Below, in pieces: positions 39,671 to 46,397 of a stretch of DNA of 64,000 nt. Source of the stretch: Kuafuiihalomonas sp050331295 (GTDB taxonomy: Bacteria; Myxococcota; Kuafuiibacteriia; Kuafuiibacteriales; Kuafuiibacteriaceae). The notes under the pieces were generated by a model. The model was not told where the DNA came from, ran no database searches, and saw only the letters and a program-made list of their open reading frames with translations. A program made the position numbers and the translations under genes. Positions within the stretch are counted from its first letter, which is position 1; the number at the start of each line of letters is the position of its first letter. Location of the stretch: positions 186,001 through 250,000 of the forward strand of contig JBHJGZ010000001.1 in the NCBI GenBank assembly GCA_050331295.1. Reading direction: 5' to 3'.

Positions 39671-40276
39671 TCAGGCGTCTGGCTTCCGACCTGCTCCACC
39701 GGCCACCACCACCTTCACGGCCCGGAGAAGACGCTGCCGGTACGTGAATCCGGTTTGGACCACGTGGGCGATGTGCCCCTCTGGCAAGTCGGCCTGCTCG
39801 TCCCGCGAGATGGCCTCGTGCAGCTTGGGGTCGAATTCGGAGCCGATCTCGGCCGAGATCGCTTCGGCTCCCGCGTTCTGCAGGGACTGTTTGAACTGCG
39901 AGAACGTGAGCTCCACGCCTTTGCGCACGTCCTGAACATCCGAGTTGGGCCCGGCGTGGCGAAGACAGAGCTCGAGGCTGTCGAAGACCGAGAGCATGTC
40001 TCGGATCAGATTCTCGTTGCCGAATCGGATCCGGTCCTCCTGTTCTCTTGCCAGGCGCTTCCGCTGATTCTCCGTTTCGGCAATGGCCCGAAGCATCTTG
40101 TCCTCCGCCTCGCGAGCCTTCTTTCGCGCATCTTCGAGGGCACTCACGAGCCGTGGATCGGCGTCGGCCAGCAATTCTGCTTCCGACACCTCTTCGGGTT
40201 CCGCCGCATCGGGAGTTTCGGTCGGTGCCTCAGCGGCTTCATGGACCTCTTTGTGTTCGTGTTCCACGTCATTCAT
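39671..40276 (-). CDS. grpE: nucleotide exchange factor GrpE
   Basis: GrpE (201 residues) releases ADP from DnaK. An acidic N-terminal tail leads into a long coiled coil (KKAREAEDKMLRAIAETENQRKRLAREQEDRIRFGNENLIRDMLSVFDSLE). The beta domain with FDPKLHEAISRDEQADLPEGHIAHVVQTGFTYRQRLLRAVKVVVA is the family signature. No dnaK, dnaJ or hrcA is adjacent, and no CIRCE inverted repeat was found upstream, so heat-shock control here is unresolved. Confidence 0.95.
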   Translation of the reverse strand: MNDVEHEHKEVHEAAEAPTETPDAAEPEEVSEAELLADADPRLVSALEDARKKAREAEDKMLRAIAETENQRKRLAREQEDRIRFGNENLIRDMLSVFDSLELCLRHAGPNSDVQDVRKGVELTFSQFKQSLQNAGAEAISAEIGSEFDPKLHEAISRDEQADLPEGHIAHVVQTGFTYRQRLLRAVKVVVAGGAGRKPDA

Positions 40277-40411
40277 GTCGATTCATCAAAGCCATCAGGC
40301 TCCGCCGCGGACCCTAAACCCGCGGGCCCCGCCGTCAAACCCGGATCGTCCCGGGGACCGAGACCCCTTTCGGCTTCGCTCATTGGTGAGCCGCGCCTAT
40401 ACCGGATTCCG

Positions 40412-41197
40412 ATGACGATCCGGGTCGACGTTTGGTCGGACATCGCGTGTCCATGGTGCTGGGTGGGCAAGCGCCACCTGGAGCGGGCCTTGAAGCCGCA
40501 GGGCGCGGAGGTTGTGTGGCACGCCTTCGAACTGGACCCCACCGCACCCCAACGCCCCCCGGAAGTCCCGTACATCCAGCGTCTGGCCCGGAAATACGGG
40601 ACGGACGAGGCGGGCGCCCGGGCGATGGTCGACCGAATGACCGACGCCGGGGCCCAGGCGGGCCTCGAGATGCGTTTCGACCGGATCCGTGTCACGAATA
40701 CCTTCGATGCCCATCGCCTCCTGGCGTGGGCATCTCGCGCGGGCAAAGGCGCTCAGAATGCCCTCAAGGAGCGCCTGTTCTCCGCGTATCTGACGGAAGG
40801 AGAGGACCTGGGCTCGTCGGAGGTGTTGACCCGCTTGGCCTCGGATGTAGGCCTCGAGTCCCAGACGGCCGCCGACATTCTCGAACGACAGGCTTTCGCG
40901 GACGACGTGCGCCAAGACGAAGCGATGGCCCACCAGCTCGGCATCCAAGGCGTGCCTTTCTTTGTCTTTGCCCAGCGATACGGCGTGTCCGGAGCCCAGC
41001 CGCCCGTCGTTCTGAGCGAGATCCTGAAGCGGGCGCAGGAAGAGATGAACCGCTCCACCGGCGCTGCGCGGGGGGAATCGAGCGCGTCGGCCGCGTCGCC
41101 CGGCCCTGCGCTCGAATCCGGTTCCCGGCCTGAACGGGAGCCGACGCCCGGAGCCGGCTTCCCTCCGACCTGTGGCCCCGGCGGTTGCGAGAGCTGA
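40412..41197 (+). CDS. DsbA-family oxidoreductase, FrnE-like
   Basis: The protein has 261 residues with a thioredoxin fold and a helical insert. The active site CPWC is in DVWSDIACPWCWVGKRHLERAL, followed by the FrnE/2-hydroxychromene-2-carboxylate isomerase-like helical region and the cis-Pro loop GIQGVPFFVFAQRYGVSGAQP. No signal peptide is seen, so it is probably a cytoplasmic dithiol-disulfide oxidoreductase. The C-terminus is an unusual Ser/Ala/Pro-rich tail ending in a Cys-containing PTCGPGGCES. ATG 40412 begins the conserved MTIRVDVWSD; the open frame upstream is antisense to grpE. Its 3' end overlaps the Nudix gene. Confidence 0.92.
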   Translation: MTIRVDVWSDIACPWCWVGKRHLERALKPQGAEVVWHAFELDPTAPQRPPEVPYIQRLARKYGTDEAGARAMVDRMTDAGAQAGLEMRFDRIRVTNTFDAHRLLAWASRAGKGAQNALKERLFSAYLTEGEDLGSSEVLTRLASDVGLESQTAADILERQAFADDVRQDEAMAHQLGIQGVPFFVFAQRYGVSGAQPPVVLSEILKRAQEEMNRSTGAARGESSASAASPGPALESGSRPEREPTPGAGFPPTCGPGGCES

Positions 41198-41828
41198 GGA
41201 GTTCGACATCGCTGCAACCACGTTCGACCGCGTCATGCAGCGCGTATACTGGCTTCTGTATCGCGGCGCCCGCATCTACTGGGCCGTGGCCCGCCCCCAC
41301 ACCTTTGGGGCGCTGGTGGCCTTGTGGCGAGGCGACCGCATCCTTCTGGTTCAGTCGAGCTACGCCCCCTATCTCAGCTTGCCGGGTGGTTACCTCAAGA
41401 GGGGTGAGGACGGACGAACCGCCGCCGTGCGGGAGCTTCGAGAGGAGCTCGGAATCGACGTTGCGATGGATGACTTGCTCCTTTCCATGGACCTCACGCA
41501 TGGCTGGGAGGGAAAGCGAGAACGGGTCCAGATCTTTTCGATGGAACTCGAGCGAGATCCACTCATCCAAATCGACCACCGGGAGATCGTGCGCGCTGCG
41601 TTCTATTCACCAGAAGAAGTCGAGGTGGTGCCGGTCTTTGCGCCGATTCGGGACCTGGTGGCTCGGAGATGTCGGTTACGGTCTTCGGCCGGCTTGACCT
41701 CGGGGTCGGCGGCGGATCACGTGCTTGGGTCGGGCACAATCGAGGGGCCCATCTTCGGGCAGACCGAGGGCGGCTCGAACGAGAGCGGTGCGTCGGGAGC
41801 GCGGAAGGTCCGAGATGCGGATACCTGA
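41172..41828 (+). CDS. Nudix hydrolase
   Basis: The Nudix box GGYLKRGEDGRTAAVRELREEL-G-I matches Gx5Ex7REUxEExGU, so the protein hydrolyses a nucleoside-diphosphate-linked compound using Mg2+. The N-terminus RVYWLLYRGARIYWAVARPHT is hydrophobic/aromatic, as in a subgroup of these enzymes. The exact substrate is unknown. GTG 41172 (218 residues) overlaps the frnE end; ATG 41235 (197 residues, MQRVYW) is an equally good start. The last 50 residues, from about 41676, are antisense to the convergent TfoX-like gene and look unrelated to Nudix folds. Confidence 0.86.
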   Translation: MAPAVARAEEFDIAATTFDRVMQRVYWLLYRGARIYWAVARPHTFGALVALWRGDRILLVQSSYAPYLSLPGGYLKRGEDGRTAAVRELREELGIDVAMDDLLLSMDLTHGWEGKRERVQIFSMELERDPLIQIDHREIVRAAFYSPEEVEVVPVFAPIRDLVARRCRLRSSAGLTSGSAADHVLGSGTIEGPIFGQTEGGSNESGASGARKVRDADT

Positions 41829-42035
41829 AAGCGCGGCTTCGAGGCCGAAGAGGTGAAATCGAAGCGACGGTGCGGGTCCCCGTCCGGCTTCATGTTCGGC
41901 TCGTAGCCGTCGATACACCTCCACAGGGCCGAGAGTCGCAAGATCCGACCTCTTCCGGATCCCGAGGCGTCGAAGCTGAGACGCAACCGCGAGCCCAATG
42001 TTGGGGAGCATTCGAATCTCCGGATCGTCTGCCAC
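41676..42035 (-). CDS. TfoX C-terminal domain-like protein
   Basis: This is a short protein of about 119 residues. The segment MLPNIGLAVASQLRRLGIRKRSDLATLGPVEVYRRLRAEH resembles the TfoX/Sxy C-terminal domain, a helix-hairpin-helix-like fold, and LRFHLFGLEAALSGI ends the domain. The TfoX N-terminal domain is absent. In gamma-proteobacteria TfoX promotes competence; as a lone C-terminal domain its role is unknown. GTG 42035 lies 7 bases after the methyltransferase stop, suggesting co-transcription. The last about 45 residues are Arg/Pro-rich and overlap the convergent Nudix gene by 153 bases. Confidence 0.72.
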   Translation of the reverse strand: MADDPEIRMLPNIGLAVASQLRRLGIRKRSDLATLGPVEVYRRLRAEHEAGRGPAPSLRFHLFGLEAALSGIRISDLPRSRRTALVRAALGLPEDGPLDCARPKHVIRRRPRGQAGRRP

Positions 42036-42042
42036 GTTGGGC

Positions 42043-42744
42043 CTATGATGGGCTCTCGAACTCGATGAAGTAGCTATCCGTGAGACCCGGAATATCGCGC
42101 TCCCGAACGAACTGAAATCCAGCCGCCTGGATCTCACGGATGACGGTCCGTTTGTCGGCCCGAACGTGTTCGAGCACCCAGTCGGCGGAACGCTTCGGGT
42201 CTCGAATGAAGTCGATCACCACCCATCGGCCTCCCGGACGAAGTGCTCGACGAATCGATTGCAAGGTGTCCTGCGGATAAGCGAAATGATGGTATGTGTC
42301 GGAACTGAACACCAAGTCCAGCTCGTCTTCCGGAAGATTGGTGTCGCGTTCGGTGGAAAGAACCGTTTCGATTTGTGTCTTTCCCGCCTCCTCCGCCCGC
42401 GCCTTGACCCCAGCCAGAAGGTTTTTCGCGATGTCGACGGCGTAGACTTTGCCTCGTGGGCCCACTGCGTCAGCCATCAGATCCACCATGAACCCACTGC
42501 CGCTCCCGATGTCGGCCACTGTCTGTCCGGGCTTCAAGTCAAGGGCTTTGATCACTTCGTGGCGGGATTCGAAGACGTCGCGACCGTCGCGTTCGAGGCG
42601 CTCTTGTGCACGGTCGAAGCTGGATTCCACCCACGGTCGATTGAGGGAATCGGGCACCACGGGCGAAGACGGTTGAGACGCGGGGGATGCGGGAGGGCCC
42701 GCACAAGCCCACGCCGACAGCACCAAAGCCAAGATTCGCTGCAC
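42043..42744 (-). CDS. SAM-dependent methyltransferase with lipoprotein-type signal
   Basis: The protein has 233 residues. It begins (M)QRILALVLSAWACAG, a short lipoprotein signal with Cys in LSAWAC. After an Ala/Pro/Ser linker comes a class I methyltransferase: SAM motif TVADIGSGSGFMVDLMADAVG, acidic motif VYAVDIAKN and LDLVFSSDTYHHF. Exported methyltransferases are unexpected because SAM is cytoplasmic, but this signal-bearing family recurs in proteobacterial genomes. The substrate is unknown. GTG 42744 is chosen since it gives the cleanest signal; TTG 42780 is an in-frame alternative. It diverges from ilvE and is followed by the TfoX-like gene. Confidence 0.82.
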   Translation of the reverse strand: MQRILALVLSAWACAGPPASPASQPSSPVVPDSLNRPWVESSFDRAQERLERDGRDVFESRHEVIKALDLKPGQTVADIGSGSGFMVDLMADAVGPRGKVYAVDIAKNLLAGVKARAEEAGKTQIETVLSTERDTNLPEDELDLVFSSDTYHHFAYPQDTLQSIRRALRPGGRWVVIDFIRDPKRSADWVLEHVRADKRTVIREIQAAGFQFVRERDIPGLTDSYFIEFESPS

Positions 42745-42815
42745 GCCGGTGCCGTAATGAGATGTGGAGCCGAGCGTCAACGCGTAACGGCCGAGCCACC
42801 TTCGCTTGACCTATC

Positions 42816-43913
42816 ATGCCCTCTCGGCGACCTTCAGTAGTGCTCTCCAACATCGAAGTGGAACGAACGCCCTCTCCGTCACCTCTTCCTGACGCGAAGG
42901 TCCCGGTGGCCTTTGGGAGTGTGTTCAGCGACCACGTGTTCCGGATGAACTACGACGGAAACGCGTGGGTCCATCCACGCATCGTCCCGTACGGCTCGGC
43001 GGGCCTGTCCCTCGGTGCTTCGGTGCTGCACTACGCCCAGAGCGTGTTCGAAGGCTTGAAAGCCTACGTGGGCGACGACCACCAGGTCCGTGTCTTTCGC
43101 GCCAGGGCCCACGCCGAGCGCTTTGCGAGGAGCGCCAAGCGCATGTGTATGCCCGAGTTTCCGGCTGAGGTGTTCGTGCAGGCTATCCTGCGTCTGGTGG
43201 CAGAGGACGCGCGATGGGTCGGCGCGATTCCGGACGGGGCGCTCTACATTCGGCCCTTGATGGTGGCCACCGAGCCGTTCTTGGGAGTTCGCCCTTCGAA
43301 GCGGTATGAAGTCATCATCATGACCTGCCCGGTGGGGACGTACGCCAGCAAAGGCTTTGCACCGAGCCGAATCTGGGTGGAACGCGAAGCGGTCCGGGCC
43401 GCGCCGGGAGGCATCGGCGAAGCCAAGACCGGCGGCAACTATGCGGCGAGCCTGGCCGGGCAGATGGCCGCAGCGAGCCGCGGCTATGATCAGGTTTTGT
43501 GGACCGACGCTCGAGAACATCGGCTCGTTGAGGAAGTCGGCACCATGAACGTGTTCTTTCGATTCAAGGACGAGATCGCGACGCCCTCCCTTTCGGGTAC
43601 CATCCTTTCAGGAATCACCCGCGATTCTCTCATCCAGATCATCAAAGACGACGGCGTGGACGTCCGGGAGCGACCGATTACCGTGGACGAGGTCCAGGAC
43701 GGCGCCCGAACCGGTCGCCTGCTGGAAGTGTTCGGCTCCGGCACCGCCGCCGCGGTGTCGCCGGTGGGGGTTTTGGGCTTCGAAGACGGAGACCTGACCA
43801 TCGGGGACGGCGACGTCGGACCGACGGCTCGAGCGCTGTACCGAAAGCTGGGCGACCTCCATCGCGGTCGAACCCTGGATCCCCACGGCTGGCTCACCCG
43901 CGTTCCGGTGTAG
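42816..43913 (+). CDS. ilvE: branched-chain amino acid aminotransferase
   Basis: IlvE (365 residues, PLP fold type IV) performs the last step of valine, leucine and isoleucine synthesis and the first step of their breakdown. Landmarks are LHYAQSVFEGLKAY, the RPLMVATEPFLGVRPS segment, the PLP lysine in GEAKTGGNYAASLAGQ, EEVGTMNVFF, and the phosphate-binding end FGSGTAAAVSPVG. The length and the FEGLKA motif fit the eukaryote/actinobacterial-type long subgroup. The gene stands alone, with about 260 bases of repeat-bearing DNA after it. Confidence 0.95.
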   Translation: MPSRRPSVVLSNIEVERTPSPSPLPDAKVPVAFGSVFSDHVFRMNYDGNAWVHPRIVPYGSAGLSLGASVLHYAQSVFEGLKAYVGDDHQVRVFRARAHAERFARSAKRMCMPEFPAEVFVQAILRLVAEDARWVGAIPDGALYIRPLMVATEPFLGVRPSKRYEVIIMTCPVGTYASKGFAPSRIWVEREAVRAAPGGIGEAKTGGNYAASLAGQMAAASRGYDQVLWTDAREHRLVEEVGTMNVFFRFKDEIATPSLSGTILSGITRDSLIQIIKDDGVDVRERPITVDEVQDGARTGRLLEVFGSGTAAAVSPVGVLGFEDGDLTIGDGDVGPTARALYRKLGDLHRGRTLDPHGWLTRVPV

Positions 43914-44014
43914 CCGCCGGAAGGCTTTTCCGCCGTAAGCGCTCCGCGCCGGTAGCGCTGTCCAGCGGGATGGTTGTTCGGTTCGACGATAGGGTACCGG
44001 AAACGCCCATTCGT

Positions 44015-44110
44015 CATCCTGGGCGCTGCGTGAGGTCATCTTGCGCGCTGCGTAACTGCGTAAGACCGTCTTGCGCGTTGCGTAAGATGGACCTGCGCGG
44101 TGCGCAACGC
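44015..44110. repeat. degenerate 22-base tandem repeat, four units
   Basis: The intergenic DNA between ilvE and the PQQ dehydrogenase gene (43914-44177) contains units 44015-44036, 44037-44066 (with an 8-base internal duplication), 44067-44088 and 44089-44110. The consensus is YRTCYTGCGCGYTGCGTAAG followed by RY. The CGTCATCCTGGGCG start resembles the widespread CGTCATCCTGAGCG class of intergenic repeats. The remainder of the gap shows only an AGCGCT...AGCGCT inverted pair (43938-43959) and a short hairpin (CGGAAGGCTTTTCCG) just after ilvE. Confidence 0.7.
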
Positions 44111-44177
44111 GCACCAGCCGTCGAGGACCACATGGAGTGCGCGTCTACCGGAGCCGCGTGTGCTAATTCTCCGAAAC

Positions 44178-46340
44178 ATGACGTCGTGGACGATGATGGT
44201 GGGTTTGTGGGCGCTCCTTTGGGGCTTGGGCGCGTGCAGGTCGCCTTCCACCGAGGACTCAGGGGCGAAGGCCAAGAAGCAGGAACCGGCGGCTTCGGGT
44301 GCTTCGAGTTCATCGGCCGAGGTCGACGCCGAACGCCTTCGAAAGGCGGCTTCGGAGCCGGAAAACTGGCTGACGCACGGGGGCGACTACGCGGAGCGTC
44401 GCTACAGTCCGTTGAAAGCCATCAACCGTGAGACGGTCCAGGAACTCGGTCTCGGCTGGTACTACGACATCGAGATCGAGCGAGGCATGGAAGCGACGCC
44501 GCTGGTGATCGATGGTCGGATGTACACGACGTCGGGCTGGTCATTGGTGTTTGCTCTCGACGCGAAGACCGGCGAGGAGCTCTGGCGGTACGATCCGGAG
44601 GTACCGAGGAACTGGGGTCGCAAGGCATGTTGCGACGTCGTAAACCGAGGGGTTGCCGCGTGGGGCGGCAATGTCTATGTGGGCACCATCGATGGGCGGT
44701 TGGTCGCCCTGGACGCCGAGACCGGCAAGGTGGTCTGGGAGAAGAACACCATCGACCGAAACTGGCCGTACACCATCACCGGTGCGCCCCGAGCGGTGAA
44801 AGGAAAGATCATCATCGGCAACGGCGGCGCGGAGCTCGGGGTCCGCGGCTATGTCTCGGCGTACGACGCGGGGTCGGGTGAACTGGTTTGGCGCTTCCAC
44901 ACCGTGCCCGGAAATCCAGCCGATGGCTTCGAGAACGAGGCCATGAAGACGGCGGCGGAAACGTGGACAGGGGAATGGTGGAAGATGGGAGGTGGCGGAA
45001 CCGTATGGGATTCGATGGCGTACGACCCCGAGCTCAATCAGCTCTACGTCGGGGTCGGGAACGGTTCACCGTGGAATCGAGACGTTCGAAGCCCCGGCGG
45101 TGGCGACAACCTCTTCATCTCTTCGATCATTTCTTTGAATCCCGACACCGGTGAATACCTCTGGCATTACCAGACCACGCCGGGGGACAGCTGGGACTTC
45201 ACCGCCACCCAGCACATCATGCTGCTAGACCTGGAGATCGACGGGAAGGAGCGCAAGACTCTGGTTCAGGCCCCGAAGAACGGCTTCTTCTACGTATTGG
45301 ACAGAACCAACGGTCAGCTCATCAGTGCCAACAACTATGTTCCGGTCACGTGGGCTTCTCACATCGACCCCGACACCGGTCGGCCGGTGGAGACCAAGAA
45401 CGCGCGCTATCCAGACCCCGAGAAACCTAACTTGCAGTTTCCTGGTCCCTTCGGTGCGCACAACTGGCATCCGATGGCGTTCAGCCCCAACACGGGGTAT
45501 GTGTACCTTTCGGCTCAGGAGCTTCCATTCGTCTACGGCAAGGACGAAGGTTTCGAGTTTCGGCAGGGACAATGGAACCTGGGTGCCCGCTACTCCGCCG
45601 CGGCGCTACCCGAGGATCCCAACGAGCTGGCCAAGCTCCTCCCTCTTCTGAAGGGGCGACTGCTCGCCTGGGATCCGGTGAAGAACGAGAAGGCTTTTGC
45701 GGTGGAACACCCTGGGCCGTGGAACGGAGGGATCTTGGCCACGGCGGGAGGCCTCATCTTCCAAGGGACGCCGGGGGGCGAGTTTGCCGCGTACCGCGAC
45801 GATACCGGCCAGAAACTCTGGTCGTTCAACGCCCAAACCGGCGTGGTCGCCGGCCCGATCACCTATGAAGTCGACGGAGAACAATACCTGACGGTCTCCG
45901 TGGGATGGGGAACCGTGTTCGGCCTCATCGTCCCCGGTGAGCAGCGCGCGGTCAGTCGGGTGCTCACGTTCAGGGTTGGGGGCCGAGAGAGGCTCGAGCC
46001 TCGGACGGTCACTGCCGACAACTACGTCTGGCCGGCGCAAGAAGAAATGCCCGCGTTCGAGGGCACACCCGCGCAGGTGGCGCACGGAAAGGAGCTGTAC
46101 CTGACCCGCTGCGTTTGGTGCCACGGTGACGCGGCCATGTCCGCTGGGGTCCTTCCCGACCTTCGCAAGCTGGACAAGAAACAGCACGAGCTCTTTACAG
46201 AGGTGGTTCTGGAAGGCATCTATTCGGCCAAAGGCATGCCTTCGTTCAAGGAGCTTTTCACCGAGAAGGATGTTGAAGCGATTCGTCAGTACATCATCAA
46301 GCGAGCCCACGACTCGCGACCCGAACCCAAAGGCGGCTGA
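44178..46340 (+). CDS. PQQ-dependent quinohaemoprotein alcohol dehydrogenase
   Basis: The enzyme has 720 residues. The N-terminus ends in a lipobox (LGAC, Cys20), so it is anchored in the periplasm. The eight-bladed propeller starts NWLTHGGDYAERRYSPL and has the adjacent-Cys pair in RKACCDVV, repeated WxxDxxTG blades, and the catalytic Asp in GDSWDFTATQ. The residue two after this Asp is Thr, not Asp, which argues for a Ca2+-type enzyme rather than a lanthanide XoxF. The C-terminal domain binds one haem c (CVWCHG, with Met in KGMPSF). It oxidises alcohols, passing electrons through haem c to the respiratory chain. No pqq synthesis gene is in the window. ATG 44178 gives the signal; an earlier ATG at 44100 is inside the repeat. 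Confidence 0.92.
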   Translation: MTSWTMMVGLWALLWGLGACRSPSTEDSGAKAKKQEPAASGASSSSAEVDAERLRKAASEPENWLTHGGDYAERRYSPLKAINRETVQELGLGWYYDIEIERGMEATPLVIDGRMYTTSGWSLVFALDAKTGEELWRYDPEVPRNWGRKACCDVVNRGVAAWGGNVYVGTIDGRLVALDAETGKVVWEKNTIDRNWPYTITGAPRAVKGKIIIGNGGAELGVRGYVSAYDAGSGELVWRFHTVPGNPADGFENEAMKTAAETWTGEWWKMGGGGTVWDSMAYDPELNQLYVGVGNGSPWNRDVRSPGGGDNLFISSIISLNPDTGEYLWHYQTTPGDSWDFTATQHIMLLDLEIDGKERKTLVQAPKNGFFYVLDRTNGQLISANNYVPVTWASHIDPDTGRPVETKNARYPDPEKPNLQFPGPFGAHNWHPMAFSPNTGYVYLSAQELPFVYGKDEGFEFRQGQWNLGARYSAAALPEDPNELAKLLPLLKGRLLAWDPVKNEKAFAVEHPGPWNGGILATAGGLIFQGTPGGEFAAYRDDTGQKLWSFNAQTGVVAGPITYEVDGEQYLTVSVGWGTVFGLIVPGEQRAVSRVLTFRVGGRERLEPRTVTADNYVWPAQEEMPAFEGTPAQVAHGKELYLTRCVWCHGDAAMSAGVLPDLRKLDKKQHELFTEVVLEGIYSAKGMPSFKELFTEKDVEAIRQYIIKRAHDSRPEPKGG

Positions 46341-46397
46341 CCGATGGGCACGGGCCCGACAGACTCTCGGCCGCTCTGATCGCCGTTTTCCCCTCCA

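Noticed and set aside
40277..40411. CIRCE-type heat-shock operator upstream of grpE
   Set aside because: No TTAGCACTC-N9-GAGTGCTAA-like inverted repeat is present.
45190..45215. Lanthanide-dependent (XoxF-type) PQQ dehydrogenase
   Set aside because: The residue two positions after the catalytic Asp is Thr (WDFT), not the Asp expected for lanthanide binding, and a C-terminal haem domain fits quinohaemoprotein alcohol dehydrogenases.
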